Shown: positions 38,350 through 48,790 of the stretch, piece by piece
How the letters are laid out: each line of letters opens with the position of its first letter
How positions within the stretch are numbered: position 1 is the stretch's first letter
Assembly (NCBI RefSeq): GCF_900142235.1
Contig: NZ_FRAE01000005.1
Span: 39,478 to 103,477 of the forward strand
Origin: Tepidibacter formicigenes DSM 15518
GTDB lineage: Bacteria; Bacillota; Clostridia; Peptostreptococcales; Peptostreptococcaceae
DNA: 64,000 nucleotides
Reading direction: 5' to 3'
Program-made: the position numbers and the translations under genes
The notes under the pieces: model-generated
Databases searched by the model: none
Told to the model about the DNA's origin: nothing
Seen by the model: the letters and a program-made list of their open reading frames with translations, nothing else

Positions 38350-38610
38350 TTACTTAAATTTATGTCCCTTGCATGTTATGGCATTTAAATCTCCAAATGT
38401 CCAATCCTCTTTATTTAATCCTAAGCATATTCCTATTTCATCTTTATCAGGTTTTTTAAAGTATTCACAGTTTCTGCATTTAGGTGCTAAATCAAACTTA
38501 GAACATACTTCACTATCTATGTTAATCATGGAACCTGTTATCCTGCAAATCCCCTTTGATGCATCAACAGGAGAAAAATTTAAGCAATCGTTGTGTTTTG
38601 ATTTTGACAC
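38350..38610 (-). CDS. hpdC: 4-Hydroxyphenylacetate decarboxylase small subunit
   Basis: 86 residues from a GTG at 38610, 10 bases after GGAG; a GTG nine bases earlier is only one base from the ribosome site. It has seven cysteines plus an HNDC start (HxxC), the same ligand set as HpdC, which binds two 4Fe-4S clusters, one with a histidine ligand. Further matches are PVDASKGICR, PKCRNCEYF and EDWTFGDLNAITCKGH. The small subunit stabilises and regulates the glycyl-radical large subunit. It starts six bases after the hpdB stop. Confidence 0.94.
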   Translation of the reverse strand: MSKSKHNDCLNFSPVDASKGICRITGSMINIDSEVCSKFDLAPKCRNCEYFKKPDKDEIGICLGLNKEDWTFGDLNAITCKGHKFK

Positions 38611-38615
38611 ATTAA

Positions 38616-41339
38616 TCACACTCCTTCATATTCTGTTCTTGCAATAACTTCATCTTGAATAGGTTTACCAATTTCACACCAATATTGTGTAAATCCTGCA
38701 ACTCTTACCATAAGATCTCTATAGTTATTAGGATTTTTCTGAGCATCTCTTAATACTTTAGAATCTACAATATTATATTGAATATGAAATCCTCCCTTTC
38801 TCATATATGCACGAGTTAATTCTAATAAATGCTTAGTTCCCTGCTCTCCTTTTAATGCACTTGGATGTATTTTCATATTCATTTGAGAGTTTTGAGAACG
38901 TGAATGATCCCAAACAGTTGCTGATTCAAATAAAGCATATGGTCCATTTTTATCTGTTCCAGGATAAGCTGACATAGAACCATCTGCATAAGTTGTTCCT
39001 GCAAGTCTTCCATCTGGTGTTGCAAGTGTTGCAGCCCCTTGTGCTCCATGAGTAGAAACGGATATTTGACAAGCGTACATAGGTTTTGCGTATAATGATT
39101 CTGGCTTTCTAACCATACTACAAAACCACTCTTCATATTCTTTTAAAATATTATCTACATAAATATCGTCATTTCCATATTTTGGAGCCGTTAAGCATTC
39201 ACCGTATATATCATCATATTTTCCACTTGTATCTGATTTTTCTTGATCTACTAATGAAAAGCTTCTAGTTTCTAGTGCATTTTTAAATCCAAAGTTATTA
39301 ATTACAGCATCTTTTATTTGTTCTAAGCTGTATTTTTTATCATCATAAACTATCTTTTTAATAGCAGCTAATGAGTTAACCATAGTAATAGTTCCACAGC
39401 TTTCTACATTGTATGTAGCATTATATCTATATCCCATATTTCCAATATGATGTCCTTTATCAAGACAATCTGGTTTTAAGAATGAATTTATTACTGCCAT
39501 ATTTTGTTTACGCCATATATCGTGCTGTATATTATTAGTCTTTGACAGTACATCTACTGCTTTTTCATAATATTCTTTAAATGTTTCAAATAATTCTTCA
39601 TAAGTTTTAAGTTCTTTATTATGAGGTTTAAATACCTGAATTCCAGTTCTATGATCTTTTCCATTTGTAAGGACAAGTTCTAATACTTTAGGATTTGCAA
39701 TAAAGTGAACCCCTACACTTGTTGGTTGACCTGCTCCTCCAGGTATTTCATATTTTTTACCGTTTAAAGTAAGCTCCTTCCAACAACAAGGTGAAGTTTC
39801 AAGACATCCACCTATTGCAAAGGATCTTGCTTCTTCTATTGTCATTCCTTCTGACCCATATTGATTAGTTATAAACTCAATTCCTATCCTATTATTCATC
39901 CAAGCAGGATATCCAGCTCCTGTTTTATCACACTGCGCACATTTTAATAAGAATTTCTCAGGCAATCTTTCATCATAAAGAACTGATAATGTAGGCTGAG
40001 GAGTTTGACATGTAATTCCTGCCTCTACTATTAACATTTCTAAGTCATTCGTAGCAGATTGCCCATCTCTTGTTAATCCTCCAAGACTTAAATTATTAAA
40101 TGTATTTCCAGATAAAACTCCACCAACAACTCCAGTAGATGCAAAGCAGTCTATACATGTTATTTTTATTCTATAAAGTTCAAGAAGCTCAAGCACTTCT
40201 TTTCTACTTATTCTTCCCGCTTCTATATCTTGTTCGTACCATGGATATAATACTTGACCAAGTCTTCCTATAGACATTCCTGATATTGCATCTTCATTAA
40301 CTACTGCAATATGTAGAGTATATGAAAGTTGAAGAGCCTCTCTAAATGTTCTTGGCTTATTATGAGCAATCCACTCAAGGCAATTAGCAATATCAGCATA
40401 CTCTTTTTTCTCTTCAATATTTTTAGCTAGTTTTTCAAGTCTTCTTGCATGTTTTGCATAATTTAATATCCAATTTTGAATACCTTCTATTGAGTGAATT
40501 ACAGCTTCATAAAAATATAATCTATCCATCCCTATAATGCCGTCACCACCAGCATTACCTGCAACCTCATCTTTACATTCTTTAGCCATTTCAATAAGTC
40601 TATCAAATCCATATTGTAGAGGATAGTAATAATTTATTACCTCTCTTCCCTGTGGTAAAGTAAATCCTGAGTCAAACATACAAACTAAGCTTCTCATTAT
40701 ATTCTCTTTTGTTTTATAATCTGGAACCATTTTTTCATATTTATGACCTATATCTTCTACTGATTTTCCTATCCATTCATTTGCTACTTTAAGTAATACT
40801 GGAATTTCTTCTTTTCTCATTCCAAACTTTCCAGCAATTGATACTACATTTCCAAAGCTTTTTGTAACATTTCCTCCACCTTGCCCAAATTCACTCAATT
40901 CTCCTGCACTCGCACTTCCTGACTCAAGTGCTGCTTTATAAAGCTCACTTTCTTTAGCTACAAAAAAGCTTTCAGAAAGCCATGGCATAGGAAATGAACC
41001 TCTATAATTGTATGTCTTTTGCATAACTAATTTTTCACCTGGAATAATATTTGGTGTTAAATGTGAAAACGCTTCTTTCAAAGCCTTAGCTCTTCTAACT
41101 ATAGTAACTTCTCCATCTAATTCCTTCCATTTTCTATTATACCAATAAGGAAACTCCATATTTGCAGTTGACAATGTATTATAAAAGATATCTCTTAACC
41201 TTTTGGACCTCGGGGCAGGTTCCTTTTTAATCTCTCTATCTACCATCTCGTCTGGTGCATTCCCTCCATATTGATAATTCATAGATAACCCTTTTGAAGC
41301 TAAAATTTCAGCTAGCTTCATTTTTTTACTTTCATCCAT
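38616..41339 (-). CDS. hpdB: 4-Hydroxyphenylacetate decarboxylase, glycyl-radical large subunit
   Basis: 907 residues from the ATG at 41339 (AAAGGGGG nine bases ahead); a GTG six bases earlier is worse spaced. It aligns end to end with remembered HpdB of Clostridioides ([58 protein letters not shown]). The active-site motif GGCLETSP carries the thiyl cysteine and the glutamate that distinguishes HpdB. The radical loop [10 protein letters not shown] places the glycyl radical near residue 882. It decarboxylates 4-hydroxyphenylacetate to p-cresol and is oxygen-sensitive once activated. First gene of its operon. Confidence 0.96.
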   Translation of the reverse strand: MDESKKMKLAEILASKGLSMNYQYGGNAPDEMVDREIKKEPAPRSKRLRDIFYNTLSTANMEFPYWYNRKWKELDGEVTIVRRAKALKEAFSHLTPNIIPGEKLVMQKTYNYRGSFPMPWLSESFFVAKESELYKAALESGSASAGELSEFGQGGGNVTKSFGNVVSIAGKFGMRKEEIPVLLKVANEWIGKSVEDIGHKYEKMVPDYKTKENIMRSLVCMFDSGFTLPQGREVINYYYPLQYGFDRLIEMAKECKDEVAGNAGGDGIIGMDRLYFYEAVIHSIEGIQNWILNYAKHARRLEKLAKNIEEKKEYADIANCLEWIAHNKPRTFREALQLSYTLHIAVVNEDAISGMSIGRLGQVLYPWYEQDIEAGRISRKEVLELLELYRIKITCIDCFASTGVVGGVLSGNTFNNLSLGGLTRDGQSATNDLEMLIVEAGITCQTPQPTLSVLYDERLPEKFLLKCAQCDKTGAGYPAWMNNRIGIEFITNQYGSEGMTIEEARSFAIGGCLETSPCCWKELTLNGKKYEIPGGAGQPTSVGVHFIANPKVLELVLTNGKDHRTGIQVFKPHNKELKTYEELFETFKEYYEKAVDVLSKTNNIQHDIWRKQNMAVINSFLKPDCLDKGHHIGNMGYRYNATYNVESCGTITMVNSLAAIKKIVYDDKKYSLEQIKDAVINNFGFKNALETRSFSLVDQEKSDTSGKYDDIYGECLTAPKYGNDDIYVDNILKEYEEWFCSMVRKPESLYAKPMYACQISVSTHGAQGAATLATPDGRLAGTTYADGSMSAYPGTDKNGPYALFESATVWDHSRSQNSQMNMKIHPSALKGEQGTKHLLELTRAYMRKGGFHIQYNIVDSKVLRDAQKNPNNYRDLMVRVAGFTQYWCEIGKPIQDEVIARTEYEGV

Positions 41340-41486
41340 ATTCACTTTTCCCCCTTTTTAAATGACTTTCATCAATATATTTATATGATTTTAATTTTTA
41401 AAATATTATATAATTACTAAACCGAATTAATTTATATTAATAAGGTTAAAATATTATTAAAATGTAAGCATCGGAGGATATATGTA

Positions 41487-42587
41487 ATGAATGAAGAAAT
41501 ACTATCTGATAAACAAGGTCTTTCTATTATGATTATGTTTATAATAGGAACTGCATCTATAATGGCAAGAGGACTTGATGCTAAACAGGATTTATGGATA
41601 GCTATTATTTTAGCAATGATTGCTCATATTCCAATTGCACTTGTATGTTCTTATCTTTTGTCAACTTTTCCCGGAAAAAATATATTTGACATTATTGAAC
41701 TTTGCTTTGGTAATATAATTGGAAAAGTAGTATTAATATTATATACCTTGTTTATATTTCACACAGGAGTATTAGTTTATATGAATTTTACTAATTTCGT
41801 TAATACAGTTGCTTTATGGAATACACCTAAAATTATAGTAATGATAATTATTGTTATCTTATCTTCTTATATAGTAAAAGAAGGTATTGAAGTGATTGGA
41901 AGATGGGCAGAAGTTTTTTTGATTATATTAATTGGTTTTATATTGATTTCACGATTATTATTAATTAAAGATATGAATATTGATAACTTATATCCCTTTT
42001 TAAATAACGGAATAAAGCCAATTATAAAGGGTACTTACTCTGTATTTGCATTTCCATTTACTCAAACTGCAGTATTTACAGCAGCTTTTTCAAGATTTAA
42101 AACAAAAAAATCTTATTATAATGTTTATCTTAAAAGTTTATTAATAGGAGGATTAGTTATATTTATAATTTCTGTTACTAACATACTAGTTTTAGGAGTA
42201 AATAGAGCTGTAAGTGTATACTATGCTTCATATGATAGCACTTCAAGAATAGATGTTGGAAGTTTACTTCAAAGACTGGAAGTTATAATAGCCGTCGTAT
42301 TCTCATTTGGAGCTTTTATTAAAGGAAGTATATACTTACTTGCTTCATGTAAGGGAATTTCTAGAATATTCGACATTAATGATTACAAATTTATAGTAAT
42401 ACCTATCTCTCTACTCATGATTAATTTATCTTATTTTTTACACGATGGTGTGAAAGATTATTTTGAATGGATTTTAAATGTATGGCAATATTATGCATTT
42501 CCATTTCAAGTAATTTTACCTATTATTGTATTCATCACTGTTGAAATTAGATATAAAAATTTAATAAAAAATATAAAAAAATCCTAA
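41487..42587 (+). CDS. GerAB-type spore germination permease
   Basis: 366 residues, ATG behind GGAGG. About ten membrane helices of the GerAB/APC family (ILSDKQGLSIMIMFIIGTASI; GKNIFDIIELCFGNIIGKV; PFLNNGIKPIIKGTYSVFAFPFTQTAVF). GerAB proteins sit with GerAA and GerAC in nutrient germinant receptors; here no gerAA or gerAC lies beside it, so it is a lone paralogue. It is one of very few plus-strand genes, divergent from hpdB. Role in germination or in amino acid transport is not settled. Confidence 0.88.
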   Translation: MNEEILSDKQGLSIMIMFIIGTASIMARGLDAKQDLWIAIILAMIAHIPIALVCSYLLSTFPGKNIFDIIELCFGNIIGKVVLILYTLFIFHTGVLVYMNFTNFVNTVALWNTPKIIVMIIIVILSSYIVKEGIEVIGRWAEVFLIILIGFILISRLLLIKDMNIDNLYPFLNNGIKPIIKGTYSVFAFPFTQTAVFTAAFSRFKTKKSYYNVYLKSLLIGGLVIFIISVTNILVLGVNRAVSVYYASYDSTSRIDVGSLLQRLEVIIAVVFSFGAFIKGSIYLLASCKGISRIFDINDYKFIVIPISLLMINLSYFLHDGVKDYFEWILNVWQYYAFPFQVILPIIVFITVEIRYKNLIKNIKKS

Positions 42588-42633
42588 TATTATTTTTACC
42601 CATACTTAGGATAAAAATAATATAGGATTTTTT
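42575..42633. terminator. Bidirectional terminator between gerAB and ilvE
   Basis: AAAAAATCCTAATATTATTTT and its near-complement AAAATAATATAGGATTTTTT pair across a 12-base loop. It serves the converging gerAB and ilvE transcripts. Confidence 0.88.
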
Positions 42634-42638
42634 ATAAT

Positions 42639-43547
42639 TTAATAAACTGGAGTGCAAAAATGTGAATACTTAGGATTATTATCTGTAGTTAATCCAAAGA
42701 ACTGCTCTTTTATTTGTGAACATACTTTTCCAGGTTTTCCATCTCCAACTTTTCTATTATCTACTTCAACAACTGATGTAACCTCCATGGCTGTTCCACT
42801 AAAGAAAACCTCATCAGCACTATAAAGTTCACTTCTTGCTATACTTCTTTCAACCACTTCCATTCCAAGCTCTTCTTTAGCTATTCTCATTACAGTATCT
42901 CTAGTTATACCTTCTAAAATATTATCTGATGGTGGGGGAGTTATTAATTTGTTATTTTTAACTATAAATATATTCTCTCCAGGTCCTTCACATACATATC
43001 CATCATCTGTAAGCAAAATAGCTTCATCATATCCATTTTGAAGAGCTTCTAAAGATGCTAATGCTGAATTTAAATATCCTCCTGTAGGCTTAGTTCTCGC
43101 AGGAATCATGTTATCTGAAATTCTTCTCCATGAAGATACACAAACTCTAAATGCATCTTTTCCTGCAAAATTACCCATAGGCTGACAGTATATCAATACT
43201 CTATTGTCATCATCATATACAGTAGGGAATAACTCATTAGACCCTTTATATGCAACTGGTCTTATATATACTGTAGTTTTAAAATTATTTTTTCTAAGTA
43301 GTTCTAACGTATAATCGCAAAGCTGCTCAACTGTATAAGGAATATTTATATATAAAGCTTTGCACGAGTTAAGAAGTCTTTCGTAGTGCTCTCTTAGTCT
43401 AAATACATAAAGCTGCTTCTTTTCATCGTTCCAATAAGCTCTTATTCCTTCAAAACATCCAAGTCCATAATTGAATGCCTTACATCTCATGCTTATACTT
43501 ACTTCTTCTTCCTTTACTATTTCACCTTGATAAAAAACATAACTCAT
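42639..43547 (-). CDS. ilvE: Branched-chain amino acid aminotransferase
   Basis: 302 residues, ATG behind TTAGGAGGG. Fold type IV aminotransferase: KAFNYGLGCFEGIRAYW, YIRPVAYKG with the PLP lysine, RTKPTGGYLNSALASLEALQNGYDEAILL, CEGPGENIFIVKN, LEGITRDTVMRIA, and EVFFSGTAMEVTSVV. It makes valine, isoleucine and leucine from their 2-oxo acids. It is the last gene of the ilvH-C-D-B-E operon. Confidence 0.95.
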   Translation of the reverse strand: MSYVFYQGEIVKEEEVSISMRCKAFNYGLGCFEGIRAYWNDEKKQLYVFRLREHYERLLNSCKALYINIPYTVEQLCDYTLELLRKNNFKTTVYIRPVAYKGSNELFPTVYDDDNRVLIYCQPMGNFAGKDAFRVCVSSWRRISDNMIPARTKPTGGYLNSALASLEALQNGYDEAILLTDDGYVCEGPGENIFIVKNNKLITPPPSDNILEGITRDTVMRIAKEELGMEVVERSIARSELYSADEVFFSGTAMEVTSVVEVDNRKVGDGKPGKVCSQIKEQFFGLTTDNNPKYSHFCTPVY

Positions 43548-43558
43548 AGTTATCCCTC

Positions 43559-45208
43559 CTAATTTTCAATTAAATAATCTATACTTTTCCCAGGTGGTAC
43601 AATTGGGTAAACCCCTTCATCTTTGTTTATCTTGCATTCTATAAATAAAGGCTCCTTTCCAAATTCACATTCACTTAATAAATTATTAAGCTCATCCATT
43701 GACTTTATAGTATATCCTTTCATTCCATAAACTTTTGCTAAAGCTGAATAATCAATTTCATAATCTAAATCTGTTTGTGAATATCTTTCATCACAAAATA
43801 ATCTTTGCCACTGTCTTACCATTCCTAAAGTCTGATTATTTAAAAGTAGTATTGTTATAGGAATTTTGTATTTTGCTACAGTTGATAATTCATTACAATT
43901 CATTCCAAAACTTCCATTCCCTGTAACTAATAAAACATTTTTATCCATATTAGCAACTTTGGCTCCTATTGCTGCCCCTAGTCCAAATCCCATAGTACCA
44001 AGCCCGCCTGATGTTATAAAAGATCTAGAATTTTTAAAATTCCAATATTGAGCAGTCCACATTTGATGCTGACCTACATCTGTTACTACAAAAACATCAT
44101 CTTTTAACTTTTCATTAAATCTATTTAATATATTTTTAGGATGAAATAAATTTTCATCTATTTCATTTTTTGATTCAAATTGTTTTATTTGTTTTTTCCA
44201 CTCTCCATTATTTTTATTTTCCATTCTATCTGTAAGAACTTTTAATATTTCATTTAAATTCCCTAGTATATGGTATTGTGATTCTTTATTTTTACTCATT
44301 TCTGTTGCATCTATATCTATATGAATAATTTTTGCATTAGGAGCAAATCCATTTGAATTTCCTATAACTCTATCACTGAACCTTGCTCCAATAGCAATAA
44401 CTAAATCACTATTGGTTACAGCCAAATTATTTTCTCTAAATCCATGCATTCCAACTAGTCCTAAGGATAGTTCATCATCTCTTTTTATAGTTCCAAGTCC
44501 CATTAAAGTATTTACAACAGGAATATCTCCTTTTTTAGCAAATCTTAAAAGTTCATCACATGCATTTGCTATTTTTACTCCTCCACCAGCGTAAATAACT
44601 GGCCTTTTAGAGTCATTTATTATTTTCACTAATTCATCTAAATTATTTTCGAGATTATTGATATCAAGAATATTCTGATTATTATCAGTGTATTTTTTTA
44701 CTTTATTATATTCAGCTAAGAATATGTCCTTTGGAATATCTATAAGTATAGGTCCAGGTCTTTTAGTTTTAGCTACTTCAAAGGCTTCATTAACAATAGT
44801 CGGAATATCATTTACATTTCTTACTAAATAATTGTGCTTTGTAATAGACATAGTAACACCTGTTATATCTATCTCTTGAAAAGAATCCTTACCTAAAAGC
44901 GAAGTTGAAACTTGACCTGTAATAACAACTAAAGGTACAGAGTCCATATAAGCTGTAGCAATTCCTGTCACAGTATTTGTAGCTCCAGGACCTGAAGTTG
45001 CTATACATACTCCAACTTTACCAGTGCTTCTTGCATATCCATCTGCACCGTGGATTGCTCCCTGCTCATGAGCTGTTCTTATATGTTTAAAATATTTGTA
45101 ATTATAAAGGGCATCATATAAAGGAATAACAGCTCCTCCTGGATATCCAAATAAAGTATCTACTCCTTGATTTTTTAAACATTCTAGCAGTAAATTAGCG
45201 CCATTCAT
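43559..45208 (-). CDS. ilvB: Acetolactate synthase large (catalytic) subunit
   Basis: 549 residues. ThDP-dependent enzyme: GYPGGAVIPLYDAL with HEQGAIHGADGYARSTGKVGVCIATSGPG at the N-terminus (catalytic glutamate), SRSFITSGGLGTMGFGLGAAIGA, and the ThDP motif GNGSFGMNCNEL...NNQTLGMVRQWQ at the C-terminus. It forms acetolactate or acetohydroxybutyrate from pyruvate. Its small regulatory subunit (ilvH) is the first gene of the same operon rather than a neighbour. Confidence 0.95.
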   Translation of the reverse strand: MNGANLLLECLKNQGVDTLFGYPGGAVIPLYDALYNYKYFKHIRTAHEQGAIHGADGYARSTGKVGVCIATSGPGATNTVTGIATAYMDSVPLVVITGQVSTSLLGKDSFQEIDITGVTMSITKHNYLVRNVNDIPTIVNEAFEVAKTKRPGPILIDIPKDIFLAEYNKVKKYTDNNQNILDINNLENNLDELVKIINDSKRPVIYAGGGVKIANACDELLRFAKKGDIPVVNTLMGLGTIKRDDELSLGLVGMHGFRENNLAVTNSDLVIAIGARFSDRVIGNSNGFAPNAKIIHIDIDATEMSKNKESQYHILGNLNEILKVLTDRMENKNNGEWKKQIKQFESKNEIDENLFHPKNILNRFNEKLKDDVFVVTDVGQHQMWTAQYWNFKNSRSFITSGGLGTMGFGLGAAIGAKVANMDKNVLLVTGNGSFGMNCNELSTVAKYKIPITILLLNNQTLGMVRQWQRLFCDERYSQTDLDYEIDYSALAKVYGMKGYTIKSMDELNNLLSECEFGKEPLFIECKINKDEGVYPIVPPGKSIDYLIEN

Positions 45209-45230
45209 ATTATCACTCTTTCTATTTATA

Positions 45231-46886
45231 TTAAGTACAAATAGCTCCTTTTGAAGCAGAACTCACGATTTTAGAGTATTTTTTAAGGTATCCTGTATAC
45301 TTATTCTCTTTAATTTTCAAATTACTTCTCCTTTTAGTAAGCTCTTCATCTTCTACAACAAGTTCTAATATCCCATTTACTATATCTATTTTTATAAAAT
45401 CTCCATCTTCAACTAATGCAATAGGTCCTCCCTCTACTGCTTCTGGAGAAACATGACCAATAGCAGCACCTTTTGTTCCACCAGAAAATCTTCCATCAGT
45501 AATTAACGATACACTCTCATCAAGTCCCATTCCTACAAGTGCTGAAGTTGGAGTCAACATTTCTCTCATTCCCGGACCTCCCTTTGGCCCTTCATATCTT
45601 ATAACTACAGTATCTCCTCTTTTAATTTTCCCATTTAATATAGCTTCAACTGCATCTTCTTCACTATCAAATACTCTAGCTGTAGATATAGTATTCATCA
45701 TTTTTTCACTTACAGCAGATTTTTTAACTACTGCACCACCTGGTGCTAAGTTCCCAAATAAAATTTTTATTCCTCCATCACTGCTGTAAGGACTATGTAT
45801 ATCTGCTATTACTTTATTATCTAACTTTTCTTTTCCTTGTATCAACTCTTTAACTTTCTTTAAGCTTACAGTAGGTACATCTAAATTTATTAATTCCTTT
45901 TTAGATAATTCATTCATAACAGATACTATCCCGCCTGCATAATAAAGATCCTCTATATGATAATCTCCTGCTGGACTTAGTCTGCATAAATTAGGAGTAT
46001 TAGAGCTTATTTCATTTATTTTATTAAGATCAATATCTACTCCTGCTTCATGAGCAATAGCAGTTAAGTGAAGTACTGTATTTGTAGAGCACCCTAATGC
46101 CATATCTACTGTTAATGCATTTTTAAAAGAATCTTTAGTCATAATATCTTTTGGAAGTACATTTTCTTTTAAAAGCTTCATTATCTGTATTCCTGTTTTT
46201 TTGGCAAGTCTTTTTCTCTGTGAAAATACAGCAGGTATTGTTGCATTTCCCTCAAGTGCCATACCTAGTGCTTCTGTCATACAGTTCATTGAATTTGCTG
46301 TAAACATTCCTGAGCAGGAACCACAAGTAGGACATGCACTTTCTTCAAGATATTTAAGTTCTTCCTCAGTCATATGTCCACTACATACTTTTCCAACACC
46401 TTCAAATACAGTTGTTAAATCAGCTTTTTTTTCATTAAACCTTCCAGCAAGCATTGGCCCTCCACTCACAATAATACTTGGTATGTTTATTCTTGCTGCT
46501 GCCATAAGCATTCCAGGAACAACTTTATCACAGCTAGGTATTAATACTAGAGCATCTAGTCCGTGGGCTTTTGCCATTATTTCTATACTATCTGCTATAA
46601 TTTCCCTGCTTACTAAAGAATATTTCATACCTTCATGATTCATAGCAATTCCATCACAAACTGCAATAGCTGGAAACTCAAGAGGGGTTCCCCCTTCCAT
46701 TAATACGCCTCTTTTTACTGCATCTGCTATTTGTCTAAGCTCTACATGTCCTGGTACTATTTCATTAAAAGAATTAACAACTCCAACAAGTGGTTTATTT
46801 ATTTCTTCATCTGTAAGTCCTGCTGCTTTTAACAGTGACCTATGTGGTGATTTTGTTATTCCAAATTTTACAGATTCGCTTCTCAT
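45231..46886 (-). CDS. ilvD: Dihydroxy-acid dehydratase
   Basis: 551 residues from the ATG at 46886 (TTAGGAGGATTAAT); a longer frame to 46904 has no ribosome site. Motifs: [69 protein letters not shown] (cluster cysteines), and [21 protein letters not shown] with the catalytic serine. It dehydrates dihydroxy acids to 2-oxo acids in valine and isoleucine synthesis. Confidence 0.96.
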   Translation of the reverse strand: MRSESVKFGITKSPHRSLLKAAGLTDEEINKPLVGVVNSFNEIVPGHVELRQIADAVKRGVLMEGGTPLEFPAIAVCDGIAMNHEGMKYSLVSREIIADSIEIMAKAHGLDALVLIPSCDKVVPGMLMAAARINIPSIIVSGGPMLAGRFNEKKADLTTVFEGVGKVCSGHMTEEELKYLEESACPTCGSCSGMFTANSMNCMTEALGMALEGNATIPAVFSQRKRLAKKTGIQIMKLLKENVLPKDIMTKDSFKNALTVDMALGCSTNTVLHLTAIAHEAGVDIDLNKINEISSNTPNLCRLSPAGDYHIEDLYYAGGIVSVMNELSKKELINLDVPTVSLKKVKELIQGKEKLDNKVIADIHSPYSSDGGIKILFGNLAPGGAVVKKSAVSEKMMNTISTARVFDSEEDAVEAILNGKIKRGDTVVIRYEGPKGGPGMREMLTPTSALVGMGLDESVSLITDGRFSGGTKGAAIGHVSPEAVEGGPIALVEDGDFIKIDIVNGILELVVEDEELTKRRSNLKIKENKYTGYLKKYSKIVSSASKGAICT

Positions 46887-46896
46887 ATTAATCCTC

Positions 46897-47889
46897 CTAA
46901 TCATTTATCCAAGACATCATTTCTCTTAAGTTTTTTCCAACTTCAACAATTGGATGCTCTAGCTCTTTATTTCTAAATGAATTAAATACTGGTCTATTTA
47001 TCTCATTCTCTACTATCCAATCTTTAGCAAATTTTCCATTTTGAATTTCTTTAAGAACTTGTTCCATTTCTTTTCTAGTGTCTTCATTAACAATTCTTTT
47101 TCCAACCATATAGTCTCCATATTCTGCTGTATCACTTATGCTATATCTCATTTTTTCAAATCCACCTTCATAAAGTAAATCTACAATTAACTTCATTTCA
47201 TGAAGACATTCAAAATATGCTATTTCTTTTTGATATCCTGCTTTTACTAAGGTATCAAATCCTGCTTTAATAAGCTCTGTTACTCCTCCACAAAGCACAG
47301 CCTGCTCTCCAAATAAATCAGTTTCTGTTTCTTCCTTAAAAGTAGTTTCAAGTACTCCTGCTCTTGTAGCTCCAATTCCACTTGCATATGCAAGTGATAG
47401 TTCCTTAGCATTTGATGTATAATCCTGATAAACCGCAAATAGCGCAGGTACTCCCTTACCTTCTTTGTAAACTCTTCTAACTAAGTGTCCAGGTCCTTTT
47501 GGTGCAACCATAAAAACATCTACATTTTCAGGTGGAACTATTTGATTAAAGTGAATATTAAAGCCATGGGCAAAAGCTAATGCATCTCCTTCTTTTAAAT
47601 TAGCTTTTACATTATCATCAAATACTTTCTTTTGCTTAGTATCCGGAAGAAGCATCATAATAACATTACTTACCTTTACTGCATCTTCTACATTCATAAC
47701 AGTTAATCCATCTTCTTTTACTTTATCCCAAGACTTGCTTCCTTCATATAATCCAACGACTACATCTACCCCACTGTCTTTTAAATTAAGTGCATGAGCA
47801 TGGCCTTGACTTCCATATCCTAAAACTGCTACTTTTTTCCCCTCTAGTACATCTAAATTTGCATCCTTTTCATAATACATTTTTGCCAT
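46897..47889 (-). CDS. ilvC: Ketol-acid reductoisomerase
   Basis: 330 residues, class I length, ATG behind GGGGG. NADP-binding loop [23 protein letters not shown], then [39 protein letters not shown], and the C-terminal knotted domain with [16 protein letters not shown] and [17 protein letters not shown] for metal and substrate binding. It converts acetolactate to dihydroxyisovalerate. Spacing to ilvH is 13 bases and to ilvD 10. Confidence 0.97.
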   Translation of the reverse strand: MAKMYYEKDANLDVLEGKKVAVLGYGSQGHAHALNLKDSGVDVVVGLYEGSKSWDKVKEDGLTVMNVEDAVKVSNVIMMLLPDTKQKKVFDDNVKANLKEGDALAFAHGFNIHFNQIVPPENVDVFMVAPKGPGHLVRRVYKEGKGVPALFAVYQDYTSNAKELSLAYASGIGATRAGVLETTFKEETETDLFGEQAVLCGGVTELIKAGFDTLVKAGYQKEIAYFECLHEMKLIVDLLYEGGFEKMRYSISDTAEYGDYMVGKRIVNEDTRKEMEQVLKEIQNGKFAKDWIVENEINRPVFNSFRNKELEHPIVEVGKNLREMMSWIND

Positions 47890-47902
47890 TTTTAATTACC
47901 CC

Positions 47903-48127
47903 CTATAATACTTTTATTTCTTTAACATCTACTAGTTTTGACATTTGATCTACCATTTTATTAACTAAACAACCTTCATCTTCTAATAAAATATCCAAAT
48001 TGATAAAACTATTATTAGATGTCATATTAAGCTCTTTTATGTTAAATTCTTTTCTTCTCAAAACACTTGTGACTCTTATAAAGCTATCTATTCCTTGATT
48101 GAGTTTTGCATAAACTCTGTTTTCCAT
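47903..48127 (-). CDS. ilvH: Acetolactate synthase small (ACT-domain) subunit, short form
   Basis: 74 residues from the ATG at 48127; an ATG six bases earlier touches the GGAAGGG box. The whole protein is one ACT domain (IDSFIRVTSVLRRKEFNIKELNM ... INLDILLEDEGCLVNKMVDQMSKLVDVKEIKVL), as in the short IlvN/IlvM type, without the C-terminal domain of full-length IlvH. It would activate IlvB and confer feedback control. It is first in the operon after the T-box leader. Confidence 0.9.
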   Translation of the reverse strand: MENRVYAKLNQGIDSFIRVTSVLRRKEFNIKELNMTSNNSFINLDILLEDEGCLVNKMVDQMSKLVDVKEIKVL

Positions 48128-48261
48128 ATACATCCCTTCCTTTTCTTTGTATTCTGAATATTCTGAATTAAATCATTGAAATTCACCTATTTTTCATCAC
48201 CTCTTTATCTCTAATACTATTTATAGGCAATAAAAAAATTCGCTTCATGCTATCGCATGGC

Positions 48262-48303
48262 TCATGTCGCCAACGAGTCCTAACGGACTCCGTTGCTCAA
48301 AAT
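48262..48303. repeat. Dispersed repeat, copy B (core hairpin only)
   Basis: The 42 bp from TCATG to AAAAT carries the same core hairpin as copy A (CGCCAACGAGTCC ... GGACTCCGTTGCT), with two differences from copy A. The flanks differ from copies A and C. It lies in the ilv leader transcript, between the T-box terminator and ilvH, next to a second small hairpin (CATGC/GCATG at 48246-48259). Confidence 0.75.
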
Positions 48304-48371
48304 AGTTGATACTTTTATTCAGTTACCAAAGTTACAGTTTAAAAAATTTATAGTTTCCTATAGAATAAAAA

Positions 48372-48700
48372 TAAAAAAATCTTTCATCTCAACAAATATA
48401 TAATACATATATATCTATAGAGACGAAAGATTACTTTCGCGGTACCACTCTATTTGCAGCAAATATTACTGCCCCTTTATTCAGGTCGACCTTGAACATT
48501 TAGCTCTTAGTGAACCCTAACCATATATCGGTGGTAACCGTCCTTGTTTACTCGAATAAAATCTTTCAACTCAGAAGCTCTGGAGTGATCATTATACATT
48601 TTTATTAACACCAACTTTCAGCAAACGTTGGCTCTCTGTAGTTAATACATAAATGTTTTTGTCTCCGTCTTCGCTTTGACATATTGACTTTTATGATGTT
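48372..48700 (-). promoter_or_regulatory. T-box riboswitch leader of the ilv operon (isoleucine specifier proposed)
   Basis: The T-box itself is AGAGTGGTACCGCG at 48438-48451, with the bulge that pairs with the tRNA acceptor end. Stem I begins near 48640 with AGAGAGCC. The specifier loop 3' side reads AATG-ATC-ACTCC, so ATC (48587-48589) would select tRNA-Ile. The terminator is AATCTTTCGTCTC/GAGATGAAAGATT plus a T-run (48372-48432), mutually exclusive with the T-box antiterminator. Uncharged tRNA-Ile should allow read-through into ilvHCDBE. The T-box and terminator are seen directly; the specifier choice is by pattern. Confidence 0.93.
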
Positions 48701-48707
48701 ATACAGG

Positions 48708-48736
48708 ATTATATATCCATAAGAAAATATTGTCAA
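48708..48736 (-). promoter_or_regulatory. Promoter of the ilv T-box leader
   Basis: TTGACA (48731-48736) and TATAAT (48708-48713) on the minus strand with exactly 17 bases between, a consensus sigma-A promoter placing the start near 48700. Confidence 0.85.
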
Positions 48737-48790
48737 TATGTTTTTTCTGAAAATATTAAATTTTTTAAAAAAACTTATGTTTATGTAAAA

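Noticed and set aside
48421..48480. Leucine rather than isoleucine specificity for the ilv T-box
   Set aside because: The specifier-loop position reads ATC before a conserved A; CTC in ACTCC is displaced by four bases. A covariance-model alignment would settle it.
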